NCBI RefSeq assembly: GCF_000315795.1
Contig: NZ_ANHY01000008.1
Coordinates: forward strand, 204,298 to 268,297
DNA: 64,000 nucleotides
Direction: 5' to 3'
From: Caenispirillum salinarum AK4
GTDB lineage: Bacteria; Pseudomonadota; Alphaproteobacteria; Rhodospirillales; Rhodospirillaceae
In this document: positions 48,927 to 57,286 of the stretch, piece by piece
Numbering within the stretch: position 1 is the stretch's first letter
Layout: the number at the start of each line of letters is the position of its first letter
The notes under the pieces: model-generated
What the model was told of the DNA's origin: nothing
What the model saw: only the letters and a program-made list of their open reading frames with translations
The model's database searches: none
Made by a program: the position numbers and the translations under genes

Positions 48927-49763
48927 CTATTCCCCCGCCAGCCGCTGCAGCAGCATCAGCACCTCTTTCGGGTCGGAAACGCGGAAGGCGGCGGCGGTGC
49001 GGCGGTCGGTGGCGTCGTCCTCGGGCTCGCTGACGACCACGCCGAAGCCGCCCCCGACCGTCTGCAGGGCGCGGAAGGCGTCTTCGTCCGTGACGTCGTC
49101 GCCCAGGAAGATCGGCGCCACGTCCGGGCGGTCCAGCTTGAGCGCGCGCATGAGCCACAGCACGCATTTGCCCTTGTGCCAGTCGATGTTGGGCTGGAGT
49201 TCGAAGACCTTCTTGCCGGTCTTTTCCTTGAGGTCGGGGAAGCTTTCTTCCACCCGGTCCAGCACCTCGCGGAACTTCGGATAGTCGGCGTCCGAGACCA
49301 GGCGGTAGTGGGCGGCGATGGAGAACTTCTTGCGCTCCACCAGCGCACCCTTGATGGGGTCCAGGCCCTCGTGAAGGCGGGCCTCGCAGGCGTCCAGCGT
49401 TTCCGTCCAGTCGCCCGCCACCGGCGGCTCCAGATGGCCGCCTTCGGGCAGTTCCACGTCGAAGCCGTGGCTGCCGGCGTAGATCAGGCCGTCGATGCCC
49501 ACCAGCGCCTCCACGTCGGGCCGGTCGCGGCCCGAGACGACGGCCGTGGGAAGGGCGTCGGCCACGCGCTTGACGATGGCGCGGGCGTCGTCGGTCAGCA
49601 CGGCGTCCTCGGGACGCGGGACGATGCCGGTCAGGGTGCCGTCGTAGTCCAGGAACAGCGCCGGCTTGCGGCCGCCCAGCGCCCGGCGCACGGCGTCGAA
49701 ATCGCTCAGTGCGTGGGGCACCTCGGAGACGGGCTTGTGGGTGAAGGCGGTTTCGTCAGACAC
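48927..49763 (-). CDS. otsB: Trehalose-6-phosphate phosphatase
   Basis: This 278-residue HAD phosphatase releases trehalose from trehalose 6-phosphate. Motif I is [19 protein letters not shown] (DxDGT). Motif II is [15 protein letters not shown]. The cap holds [18 protein letters not shown]. Motif III is [16 protein letters not shown]. The start is a GTG at 49763, with GGGAGA 8 bases upstream. It overlaps the end of pgmB by 8 bases, so the two are translationally coupled. It is followed by GH65 and otsA. Confidence 0.95.
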   Translation of the reverse strand: MSDETAFTHKPVSEVPHALSDFDAVRRALGGRKPALFLDYDGTLTGIVPRPEDAVLTDDARAIVKRVADALPTAVVSGRDRPDVEALVGIDGLIYAGSHGFDVELPEGGHLEPPVAGDWTETLDACEARLHEGLDPIKGALVERKKFSIAAHYRLVSDADYPKFREVLDRVEESFPDLKEKTGKKVFELQPNIDWHKGKCVLWLMRALKLDRPDVAPIFLGDDVTDEDAFRALQTVGGGFGVVVSEPEDDATDRRTAAAFRVSDPKEVLMLLQRLAGE

Positions 49764-50511
49764 GCTCGAAATCTCCCAGGTCAGAGACGACCACGTCGGC
49801 GCCGTGCTCGCGCAGGATGTCGGCGCCGGCGCCGCGGTCGATGCCGATGGTCAGGGCGAAGCCGCCGGCGCGGCCGGCCTCCACGCCGACCGTCGCATCC
49901 TCGACGATGGCCGAGTCGGCGGGGGTGGCGTCGACCTGGCGAGCGGCCTCGATGAAGGTGTCGGGCTTGGGTTTGCCGGGAAGTTCCATCTCGGCGGCGA
50001 CGATGCCGTCCATGATGTAGTCGAACAGGTCCAGCATGCCCGCCTGCTCCAGGATCAGCCGGGCGTTCTTGGACGAGGAGCACAGGGCGGCGCGAATGCC
50101 GGCGGCGCGCGTGTCCTCGATGAAGCGCCGCGCGCCGGGGAAGACCGTGACGCCGTTCTCCTCCACCACCTTGCGGAACAGGGCGTTCTTGCGGTTGCCC
50201 AGGCCGCAGACGGTTTCCTGCTCGGGGCCGTCGCCGGGGGCGCCGAAGGGCAGGGCGATGCCGCGCGACTCCAGGAACGACCGCACGCCGTCGTAGCGCG
50301 GCTTGCCGTCCACATAGGTCATGTAGTCGGTGGCGATGTCGAAGGGCTGGAACGGCTCGCCCGTGCGCGCGGCGCGGTCCTTGAGGTAGGCGTCGAACAG
50401 ATCCTTCCACGCCGCGGCGTGCAGGTCGGCGGTGCGGGTGACCACGCCGTCCAGGTCGTAGACGATGGCCTTGAGGCCCAGTTGCGTGGGCCGGGGCAGG
50501 TCGCTTGGCAT
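49756..50511 (-). CDS. pgmB: Beta-phosphoglucomutase family HAD hydrolase
   Basis: This 251-residue protein has the HAD core with IVYDLDGVVTRTADLH (D-x-D-G nucleophile and general acid), the helical cap (QETVCGLGNRKNALFRKVVE) and ALCSSSKNARLILEQAGML (motif II). GKPKPDTFIEAA supplies the motif III Lys, and SAIVEDATVGVEAGRAGG is motif IV. These match beta-phosphoglucomutase, which converts beta-glucose 1-phosphate to glucose 6-phosphate. Its coupling to otsB and GH65 fits use of the GH65 product. It is the first gene of the cluster. AAGGA precedes the ATG at 50511. Confidence 0.9.
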   Translation of the reverse strand: MPSDLPRPTQLGLKAIVYDLDGVVTRTADLHAAAWKDLFDAYLKDRAARTGEPFQPFDIATDYMTYVDGKPRYDGVRSFLESRGIALPFGAPGDGPEQETVCGLGNRKNALFRKVVEENGVTVFPGARRFIEDTRAAGIRAALCSSSKNARLILEQAGMLDLFDYIMDGIVAAEMELPGKPKPDTFIEAARQVDATPADSAIVEDATVGVEAGRAGGFALTIGIDRGAGADILREHGADVVVSDLGDFERV

Positions 50512-50817
50512 CCGTTTGTCCTTCCCTGTTCCGGCGGTTGCGGGCCCTTCTACCTCGAAGGGGGTAACCGATCCGGCTCCCGGACAGCCAATGCCTGAAG
50601 ATGCTGTCCGGTTCGTGAACAGAATCAAAGCGGTGAAGCCAACTCCCTTTAACCGTAGCAAGATGCGGCGCGAATGAACACCCTGTCGGACCCGGAAAAC
50701 GGGTTTTATCGAAGGGGATAGCAACGAACAGGCGAACAGGCGGGTATCAGGCTGCCCCGGCGGCTGTGGCCGGGCTGCGCGCTGCGGCAGGATTGGAAAC
50801 GGCGGGCTGAGCGTGCC
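50512..50817. other. Intergenic region before the trehalose cluster
   Basis: The 306 bases contain CCGGACAGC (50580-50588) and GCTGTCCGG (50603-50611), a perfect 9-bp inverted repeat with a 14-base loop, and CCCGgaaaaCGGG followed by TTTTA near 50693-50710. No protein gene is supported. The first could act in pgmB control or be a terminator part. Confidence 0.55.
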
Positions 50818-51672
50818 TCACAGGCGCTGGAGAATGGCGTCCACGGCCTCTTCGGCCTCGTCGTGGAGGTATTCTTCCATCTTCCGCCGGCGCCAGTCCT
50901 CGGCAAAGGCCTTGGCGGTGGCGCGGCGGGCCTCGGTGATGCGGCGGGCGCGCTCGCGCTCCTCGGCCAGTTCCTGGCGGCGCTCCTCGATCTGCTTGCG
51001 GATGGCCAGCACGCGCAGGCGCACCGGATCGGGACGCGCCGGGGCGGACTGAAGACCGCTGACAGCCCCCGCACCGGCGCCGGCGGGCGATCCTTCCAGT
51101 TCCGCCAGGGCCACCTGGACCTTGCCGCTGTAGTAGTCGGCCCGCTCGGGCGTGCGGGAGTGGTACCAGGCGGCGGCGACGTCCCAATCGCTGGTTTCGG
51201 CATGCAGTTCCGTCAGGAACTGGGCCGCGTAGGCGGCGTTGGCGGCGGGGTCCAGGGCTTCCTCCAGGCTGCCGAAGGCATCGCCGTGCCAGTGCAGGTT
51301 CACCTGCATGCAGCCCACGTCGATGTTGCGCACGCCGCGCGCCTGAAGCTGCTTCACCTCGGTGATGGCCGCCTGCTTGCTGGGCAGATAGCGCCCCCGC
51401 CCCTCGGCCATGACGGTCCAGGGCCAGGCAACTCTTGCCTGGCGTGCCTTGTCCCATCGGCCCGACTCCACCAGCGAAATCGCCGTGAGCAGGTTGTCGG
51501 GCATGGTGGCGCGGGTTTCCTCCCGCGTTGTGGCGGCGCGGCAGAGGTCGGCCCCCAGCCCGGCGGGTGCGGCCAGAGGCGCCTGCCCGGGCACGAGCGC
51601 GACCGCGGCGGCGAGAACAAGAGCGGCAACGATGCGGGGCAGCAGAGCAGCCATGATCGATCGGGCACCCAT
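50818..51672 (-). CDS. Lytic transglycosylase (SLT domain) with C-terminal coiled coil
   Basis: This exported protein of about 284 residues has a signal peptide (LLPRIVAALVLAAAVALVPG). The lysozyme-like SLT domain has its catalytic Glu in LLTAISLVESGRWDKARQ. VGCMQVNLHWHGDAF follows, and AAWYHSRTPERADYYSGKVQ closes the fold. The last 75 residues are a highly charged helix (IEERRQELAEERERARRITE). It cuts the peptidoglycan glycan strand. The start is at 51672 (MGARSIMAAL) or 51654 (MAALLPRIV); both leave the signal peptide intact. It is preceded by a long gene-free region. Confidence 0.88.
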   Translation of the reverse strand: MGARSIMAALLPRIVAALVLAAAVALVPGQAPLAAPAGLGADLCRAATTREETRATMPDNLLTAISLVESGRWDKARQARVAWPWTVMAEGRGRYLPSKQAAITEVKQLQARGVRNIDVGCMQVNLHWHGDAFGSLEEALDPAANAAYAAQFLTELHAETSDWDVAAAWYHSRTPERADYYSGKVQVALAELEGSPAGAGAGAVSGLQSAPARPDPVRLRVLAIRKQIEERRQELAEERERARRITEARRATAKAFAEDWRRRKMEEYLHDEAEEAVDAILQRL

Positions 51673-51879
51673 GGACGAAACAGAGACGCGGCAAATGATG
51701 CCGTTTGAGGTAGGGCGATGCACCCCTCGTGCCACCTTTCCGGCGCCGAATGTGGACGGCGGCAGCCGAAACCCCCGGCGCAAACGTTTGCGCAACGGCT
51801 GTGCCAGCAAGCCATGCGTCAGGGTCATGGCGGCTTCGCGTTCGCGGGAACGCTCGTCAAGATTATGTTTTAAAAGGAA

Positions 51880-51891
51880 AAATTCGAATTT
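51880..51891. promoter_or_regulatory. AT-rich palindrome, possible operator
   Basis: AAATTCGAATTT is a perfect 12-base palindrome in an AT-rich patch with TTTTAAAAGG next to it. It could be an operator for the divergently placed transglycosylase gene or for the RNA candidate downstream. Confidence 0.3.
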
Positions 51892-51914
51892 CCTGCTGTC
51901 TCACTGACCAGTTT

Positions 51915-52070
51915 TAAGTCACGCCCATTTTTTAGGCTTGCGCGACGGCGGCCGGACCGTTAGTTTTTGCATTGCAGCAACCGGACGGTCTTTGACAGTC
52001 CAACCGTCTGCCTTTCTTGGACGTTTCCTCCCTAGACTTGGGCCGTGGCTTTCGCCACGGCTCTTTTTTT
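51915..52070 (+). ncRNA. Candidate small regulatory RNA with its own terminator
   Basis: A strong plus-strand terminator ends a 466-base segment (51673-52138) that has no plus-strand gene, so some other plus-strand transcript must end there. Before it lie a stem, GACGGT/ACCGTC (51984-51989 with 52003-52008), and a single-stranded TTTCCTCCCT (52024-52033) complementary to Shine-Dalgarno sequences. This layout (stem, anti-SD stretch, terminator) is the one seen in several alphaproteobacterial trans-acting sRNAs. The 5' end is not known. TTGACA at 51992 has no matching -10 box. Confidence 0.45.
52041..52070 (+). terminator. Rho-independent terminator
   Basis: GCCGTGGC (52042-52049), a TTTC loop, GCCACGGC (52054-52061), then TC and seven Ts. 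It is a textbook terminator on the plus strand only; the minus-strand reading has no T-run after the stem. Confidence 0.9.
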
Positions 52071-52138
52071 GTCGCGAACAGGTCGTTCCGGGCGGAATGC
52101 ATGCGCGCCATCCGCCAACGGGCGCGCGGGCGGAGTGG

Positions 52139-53614
52139 TCAGCGGGCCAGGGGCAGGTCGAAGCGGAATGTGCTGCCCTCGCCTGCCTGCGAAGCCAGAC
52201 CGATTTGGCCGCCGTGGCGCTCTACGATCTTGCGGCAGAGCGCCAGTCCCATGCCGGTGCCCGAGTAGGCCTCGCGCGGGTGGAGGCGCTGGAACAGCTG
52301 GAAGATGCGGTCGTGGTACTCCGGCGCGATGCCGATGCCGTTGTCGGCGACCGCGAACCACACGCGGCCGGCCGCTGCATCGGCCTCGGCGGTGACGGTC
52401 ACCACCGGCGCGCGGTCGGCGTGGCGATACTTGAGCGCATTGCCGATCAGGTTCTGGAACAGGCTGGTCAACTCGGGCTCGCAGCCCGTCACCGGCGGCG
52501 GCGAGTCGGGCAGGCGGATGGTGGCGCCGCTTTCGCTCACTGCGAGGTCCAGGTTCGCGCGCACGGCCGCAAGCAGGGTGCCGGCGTCGACGGGGCCATC
52601 CGCCTGGCCGCTGCGGCCGACGCGGGTGTAGGCCAGCAGGTCCAGGATCAGCGCGTCCATGCGCTTGGCCCCGCCGCGGGCATGAGCGATGAATTCGCGT
52701 CCGTCCGCGTTCAGCAGATCGGCGCAGCGGCGCTCCAGCAGGTCCAGATAGGCGGTGACCATGCGCAGGGGCTCGCGCAGGTCGTGGCTGGCGACGTAGG
52801 CGAACTGCTCCAGCTGCGCATTGACCGACCCCACCTCGGCCAGGGCCTCCTCGGCCCGCTCCTTGGCGGCGACCAGGGCGGATTCGGCGGCGCGGCGCTT
52901 GGTGATGTCGGTCTGGATGGAGACAAAGCCGCCGTCCGCGGTGCGTCGGTCGCGGGTTTCCAGCCAGCGCCCGTTCTTGAGCTGAACCTCGAAGGTGCCC
53001 TTGAGGGTCCGGCGGTATTCGGCCTTGCGGGCGAGGTAGGCCTCGGCGTCGGCCCCTTCGGGCGTCACGACGCTGCCGCGCATCATGTCGATCTCGCCAA
53101 GGGTGCGGAAGTGGACGCCGGGCGCCGCCTCGTCCTCGCTATAGCCGTAGAGGTCGCGGAAGCGCCGGTTGCAGACGGTCAGGCGGCCGTCGCGGTCATA
53201 AATGACGAAGGCGTCCCGGATCTCGTCCAGCGCCGACAGCACCAGGTCTATGGCGCCCTGGCGCGCGGCGGCCTCGGCGTCGCGACGGGTGGTGACCTCG
53301 ACCGCGACCACCAGGCGGCTGCCGTCTTCCTCCGGTGTGCGGCGCGGACGCATCCACCACCAGCGGCGCGGCTCGGCCGAGAACCGGACATCGGCGGGAA
53401 GACCGACGGGAAGCGCGGCTGCGGCGGCGGCACGGTCTGCGGGCATCAGGTGGTCGGCAAGGGGCGATGCTGCCGCCCCGCCCAGCAGGCGGCACGCGGC
53501 GCTGTTGCGCGCGCGGGCGAGGCCGTGCGCGTCCAGTTCGAAAACGGGATCGTCGTCTTCGGCCGATGCAACGGAAGGGTTGTCCGCCCGGGGCGGAACC
53601 GTTGAGTCCGACAT
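52139..53614 (-). CDS. PAS-domain sensor histidine kinase
   Basis: This 491-residue protein is cytoplasmic, with no membrane helix. A first, weak PAS-like region (DPVFELDAHGLARARNSAAC) is followed by a clear PAS domain (IRDAFVIYDRDGRLTVCNRR, then FRDLYGYSEDEAAPGVHF). HisKA carries the phospho-accepting His in YVASHDLREPLRMVTAYLDL, the type found in phytochrome-like kinases. The ATPase domain has LIGNALKYRHADRAP, VADNGIGIAPEYHDRIFQLF and GTGMGLALCRKIVERHGG. No response regulator gene is adjacent. GGGGGG precedes the ATG at 53614. Confidence 0.92.
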   Translation of the reverse strand: MSDSTVPPRADNPSVASAEDDDPVFELDAHGLARARNSAACRLLGGAAASPLADHLMPADRAAAAAALPVGLPADVRFSAEPRRWWWMRPRRTPEEDGSRLVVAVEVTTRRDAEAAARQGAIDLVLSALDEIRDAFVIYDRDGRLTVCNRRFRDLYGYSEDEAAPGVHFRTLGEIDMMRGSVVTPEGADAEAYLARKAEYRRTLKGTFEVQLKNGRWLETRDRRTADGGFVSIQTDITKRRAAESALVAAKERAEEALAEVGSVNAQLEQFAYVASHDLREPLRMVTAYLDLLERRCADLLNADGREFIAHARGGAKRMDALILDLLAYTRVGRSGQADGPVDAGTLLAAVRANLDLAVSESGATIRLPDSPPPVTGCEPELTSLFQNLIGNALKYRHADRAPVVTVTAEADAAAGRVWFAVADNGIGIAPEYHDRIFQLFQRLHPREAYSGTGMGLALCRKIVERHGGQIGLASQAGEGSTFRFDLPLAR

Positions 53615-53671
53615 CTGGGTACCCCCCGTCACCCCCTTGGGATCGCACGAGCGTGCCGGGGGCGTCCCGTG

Positions 53672-54706
53672 TCAGCCCGGCCAACCCTCCACCGGCCGAT
53701 ATTCGCCGGCGGGCAGGCCGCGCCAACTCGTCTCCTTGAAGTATGGCAGATCGGTCATGCGCCGCCAAATGGTCTCGTCGGCCACCCCCAGAACGCGGAG
53801 CACCACCGCCGTCATGGCGTCGGCGGCGATCGAACTCCCGCTTTCGGCCTTGATCGCGAGCCCCAGCCCCAGGTCCGGCACGAGGCCGCCGTAGACCCCC
53901 TGGGCGCCGCGCTTCAGCAAGGCACGCCCCCCGGTGAGGGTCATGGCGTCGGTGTTGAAGGTGGACGGGCCGGCGACAAGCTCGGGATGGGTCGCCCAGG
54001 CACGGCAGATGCGGCGGGCAGCAGCGGCGCGGTCGGCGGCGAAATGGTCGTCTGGCGCGGCGAACCGGGCCATAGCGCGTGCCAGGCCGGCCAGCGGCAT
54101 GGCGGCGGCGGGCAGGGAGCAGCCGTCGATGCCCTGCGGCATGGCGGCCGCCGGCGTGCCGGTCGTCTCGGCGTAGACTTCCAGGATGCGCTGCTGCAAC
54201 GGATGTTCAGGGCGGGAATAGCCGGCGGTGGGCAGGCCCAGGTGCAGGCAGGTCGCCAGCATGCCGGTGTGTTTGCCCGAGCAGTTGTTGTGCAGCGGGT
54301 TGGGCTCGGCGTGGTCGTGGTAGAGGCTCTTGGTCGCGCCCGCGTCGAAAGGCGGATGGGCGCCGCACTCAAGGTCGTCCGTCGACAGCCCGAGCCGCGC
54401 AAGCCACGCCGCCACCCGCTCCACATGCATGGGCAGGCCGTTGTGCGAGGCGATGGCAAGCGCCAGTTCCTCGTCGCTCACGGCGAAGGCGTCGGCGGCG
54501 CCGCTTTCCAGCAGCGGCAGGGCCTGCAGGGGCTTGAGCGCCGAGCGCGGGAAGACGGTGGCGTCGGCATCGCCCCAGGCATGCAGGACGCGGCCGGCGG
54601 CATCGGCGACAACGGCGCTGACGCGGTGGTGGCTCTCGGGATAGCCATTGCGGAACAGGGTAACGGTTTCCGGGGCGGCGGGCGCCGTCCGGTCGGGGGT
54701 GCTCAT
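53672..54706 (-). CDS. L-asparaginase II (PF06089 type)
   Basis: This 344-residue enzyme belongs to the group first known from Rhizobium etli, unrelated to E. coli AnsA/AnsB. It has SALKPLQALPLLESGAADAF, LAIASHNGLPMHVERVAAWL, CGAHPPFDAGATKSLYHD and the hallmark NPLHNNCSGKHTGMLATCLH with the catalytic Ser-Lys pair and the zinc-site Cys. MPQGIDGCSLPAAAMPLAGL and AIKAESGSSIAADAM are also present. It hydrolyses asparagine to aspartate and ammonia. It lies 57 bases upstream of the kinase gene on the same strand. The ATG at 54706 is inferred; the ribosome-binding site is weak. Confidence 0.9.
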   Translation of the reverse strand: MSTPDRTAPAAPETVTLFRNGYPESHHRVSAVVADAAGRVLHAWGDADATVFPRSALKPLQALPLLESGAADAFAVSDEELALAIASHNGLPMHVERVAAWLARLGLSTDDLECGAHPPFDAGATKSLYHDHAEPNPLHNNCSGKHTGMLATCLHLGLPTAGYSRPEHPLQQRILEVYAETTGTPAAAMPQGIDGCSLPAAAMPLAGLARAMARFAAPDDHFAADRAAAARRICRAWATHPELVAGPSTFNTDAMTLTGGRALLKRGAQGVYGGLVPDLGLGLAIKAESGSSIAADAMTAVVLRVLGVADETIWRRMTDLPYFKETSWRGLPAGEYRPVEGWPG

Positions 54707-54820
54707 CGGGAAAGGTCCTGACGTTTCTCTTGATCTTGGTCTTGGTGCCACCGGCGCGCCGGCGGAAGGGCGGGACCGTAGCAGGGCCGCTGACGGTGGG
54801 AAAGGGCCGTTCCGGCAGGC

Positions 54821-55177
54821 TCAGCGGCGTCGGCGGGGGACCGCCGGCCACTGGCGGCAGGCCTGATGGCCCCGGGAGCCCATGCGGTCGGCGAGCGTGT
54901 CGCGGGCCTCGATCATGCGGTCGATGTCGTCGCTCTCCAGGGCGTCGGTGGCGCGGCGCAGGTCGGCGGCCGAGGCTTCGCAGCGGCGGCGGTGGTGGTC
55001 CAGGCGGTCCGAGAAGCGGTGCAGGCCCGTGCGCAACTCCGCCAGGCCCAGGGCGGCGCGCGCGCAGGCTGCGAGTTGACGGTCCGCCAGGGTCCTCAGA
55101 TGGCGGGCACGGGCGTTGATGGCGTCGAGGTCGCGGACAAGGCGCACGGACGTCAGGTCGATGATCTGGGCCGGCAT
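54821..55177 (-). CDS. Small coiled-coil protein of unknown function
   Basis: I do not recognise a family for this 118-residue protein. It starts MPAQIIDLTSVRLVRDLDAI and continues with long charged helices (ARHLRTLADRQLAACARAAL, then RFSDRLDHHRRRCEASAADL). It is basic, with no signal peptide or membrane segment. AGGAGGA lies 9 bases before the ATG at 55177, the best reason to call it a gene. It is divergent from metN and upstream of the asparaginase gene on the same strand. Confidence 0.6.
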   Translation of the reverse strand: MPAQIIDLTSVRLVRDLDAINARARHLRTLADRQLAACARAALGLAELRTGLHRFSDRLDHHRRRCEASAADLRRATDALESDDIDRMIEARDTLADRMGSRGHQACRQWPAVPRRRR

Positions 55178-55427
55178 GGGCGGCGTCCTCCTGTCGGCGT
55201 TGCATTGGTCTTTCAACGCCCCGCCCGAGGCTCCGGATCATCGCCGGCGCGGATCGGCCATGCACAGCGGTCATCTTGCCCCGTGGCGGCGGCTCGGCTA
55301 TGGTGCCGCCTTGGCCGCCAAACAACACGGATTCGACTGTTGTTGGGGGCTCATTCTCGATGCAGTGCATGTAGTTTGTCGGCGTACCCGGGCTCAGGGC
55401 CGTGCGCCGTGCAGGGAGGACAGTTCC

Positions 55428-56567
55428 GTGAGCCAACCGCGACAGGACACGGACCCGCAGAAGGGCACGGCCGCGGCGGACGAGCCGGTGATCCGCCTGG
55501 AGGGCATCCGCAAGACCTTCCGCGCCCGATCCGGTCCGGCCACCGTGCTGGACGATATTTCTCTGTCGGTCCGCCAGGGCGAGATTTTCGGGATCATCGG
55601 CCGATCCGGTGCCGGCAAGTCGACGCTGGTGCGCTGCATGAACATGCTTGAGCGCCCGACCGCCGGCCGCGTGGTGGTCGCCGGGCAGGACATGACGGCG
55701 CTGTCGGAAAAGGCCCTGCGGGGCGCGCGGCATCAGATCGGCATGGTGTTCCAGCACTTCAACCTGCTGAGCGCGCGCACGGTCTACGACAACGTGGCCC
55801 TGCCGCTGGAGATCGCCGGCCGCGACCCCGCCCACATCCGCGAAACCGTCGGGCCGCTGCTGGAGATGGTCGGTCTGGGCGACAAGGCCGGCCAGTATCC
55901 CGCCCAGCTTTCGGGCGGTCAGAAGCAGCGCGTCGGCATCGCCCGCGCGCTGGCCAACGATCCGGCGGTGCTGCTGTGCGACGAGGCGACCAGCGCGCTC
56001 GACCCCGAGACCACCCAGTCCATCCTGGCGCTGCTCAAGGACATCAACGCGCGCCTCGGCCTGACCATCGTGCTCATCACCCACGAGATGGCCGTGGTGA
56101 AGGAGATCGCCGACCGTGTGGTGGTGCTGGATCAGGGCCGCGTGGTGGAGGAGGGCAGCGTCTTCGACGTGTTCACCGCCCCGGCCAGCGCCGTGGCGCG
56201 AAGCTTCGTCGGCGACCTGCTCAACCACGACCTGCCGGCTCCCGTCGCCGCCCGCCTGGTGGAGGCCCCCGCCGTGGACGAGGACGGCGTGCCGGTGGCG
56301 GAGGGCGCCAACCCGCTGTTGCGCATCACCTTCACCGGCCCGGCCGCCAACCGCCCCATCCTGGGCGAGCTGATGGCCGAGGGCCTGCTGGCGAACATCC
56401 TGCACGGCTCCATCGACTACATCCAGGGCAAGCCCTTCGGCGTGCTCACCGTTGAGGTGCTCAACGGCGCCGCCGCCATGGCGGACGCGCTGGAGTACCT
56501 GCACGCCATCGGCCTGAAAGGGGAGATCATCGGTCATGTCACCGCAGATCATCGCGCTGCTGCTTGA
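55428..56567 (+). CDS. metN: Methionine ABC transporter ATP-binding protein
   Basis: This 379-residue ATPase energises methionine uptake. Walker A is IGRSGAGKSTLVRCMNMLER. The Q-loop is GMVFQHFNLLSARTVYDNVA. The signature is QLSGGQKQRVGIARALANDP. Walker B is VLLCDEATSALDPETTQSI. The switch His is in IVLITHEMAVVKEIADRV. The C-terminal NIL domain (LLRITFTGPAANRPILGELM, about 300-375) binds methionine and inhibits transport. The start is a GTG at 55428 behind GGGAGGA. The metI gene begins inside its last 32 bases. The upstream 250 bases show no SAM riboswitch that I recognise. Confidence 0.96.
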   Translation: MSQPRQDTDPQKGTAAADEPVIRLEGIRKTFRARSGPATVLDDISLSVRQGEIFGIIGRSGAGKSTLVRCMNMLERPTAGRVVVAGQDMTALSEKALRGARHQIGMVFQHFNLLSARTVYDNVALPLEIAGRDPAHIRETVGPLLEMVGLGDKAGQYPAQLSGGQKQRVGIARALANDPAVLLCDEATSALDPETTQSILALLKDINARLGLTIVLITHEMAVVKEIADRVVVLDQGRVVEEGSVFDVFTAPASAVARSFVGDLLNHDLPAPVAARLVEAPAVDEDGVPVAEGANPLLRITFTGPAANRPILGELMAEGLLANILHGSIDYIQGKPFGVLTVEVLNGAAAMADALEYLHAIGLKGEIIGHVTADHRAAA

Positions 56568-57210
56568 GGCGCTGAAGGAAACAGCCGTCATGGTCGGCGT
56601 CTCGGGCGCGCTGGCGGCCGTGTTCGGCATTCCGCTGGGGGTGATCCTGGTGGTCACCGATCGCGGCCACGTCGTGCAGAACCTGGTGGTGAACCGGGTG
56701 CTGGGCGCCATTGTGAACGCAGCGCGCTCCACGCCCTTCATCATCCTGATGGTGGCGATCATCCCGCTGACCCGCATGATCGTCGGCACCTCCATCGGCA
56801 CGGCGGCGGCCATCGTGCCGCTGAGCCTGGCCGCCATACCCTTCGCCGCGCGGCTGGTGGAAACGGCCCTGCGCGAGGTGGATGCCGGACTGATCGAGGC
56901 CGCCCAGTCCATGGGCGCGAGTCCCTTGCAGATCATCCGCAAGGTGCTGCTGCCCGAGGCCTGGCCGGGCATCGTGGCGGGCCTGACCATCACGCTGGTC
57001 AGCCTGATCGGCTATTCAGCCATGGCGGGCGCGGTCGGCGGCGGCGGCCTGGGCGACCTGGGCATCCGCTATGGCTACCAGCGTTTCCAGCCCGAAGTGA
57101 TGATCGCCGTCGTGGTGGTGCTGATCGTCATGGTGCAGGCGGTGCAGACGGCCGGCGACATGCTGGCGCGCCGCATGAACAAGCGCAACCTCTCCCGCGA
57201 AAGGGGGTGA
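56536..57210 (+). CDS. metI: Methionine ABC transporter permease
   Basis: This 224-residue inner-membrane permease has five helices (TAVMVGVSGALAAVFGIPLG) and the EAA loop (ALREVDAGLIEAAQSMGASP followed by LQIIRKVLLPEAWPGIVAGL), which contacts MetN. AARSTPFIILMVAIIPLTR is a conserved family segment. It overlaps metN by 32 bases. The usual third gene, metQ (substrate-binding lipoprotein), does not follow. The next gene is on the other strand. Confidence 0.95.
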   Translation: MSPQIIALLLEALKETAVMVGVSGALAAVFGIPLGVILVVTDRGHVVQNLVVNRVLGAIVNAARSTPFIILMVAIIPLTRMIVGTSIGTAAAIVPLSLAAIPFAARLVETALREVDAGLIEAAQSMGASPLQIIRKVLLPEAWPGIVAGLTITLVSLIGYSAMAGAVGGGGLGDLGIRYGYQRFQPEVMIAVVVVLIVMVQAVQTAGDMLARRMNKRNLSRERG

Positions 57211-57286
57211 GGGCGGCGCCGCGCCGCTGACCCGTGATCAGCCGAGAAAGGGCTCGCTCCGGCATGGTGCGGGCCTTTCCTTTGGG

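Noticed and set aside
51992..52038. TTGACA at 51992 with TAGACT at 52033 as a promoter
   Set aside because: The spacing is about 35 bases, far from 16-18, and the -10 part lies inside the presumed RNA next to its terminator.
55190..55427. Possible SAM riboswitch before metN
   Set aside because: I could not find the conserved pairs of SAM-I, SAM-II or SAM/SAH types; only ordinary GC-rich sequence is visible.
54369..56993. Minus-strand open frame of about 870 codons crossing the asparaginase, metN and metI
   Set aside because: It runs antisense to metN/metI and out of frame through asparaginase. No start or domain supports it.
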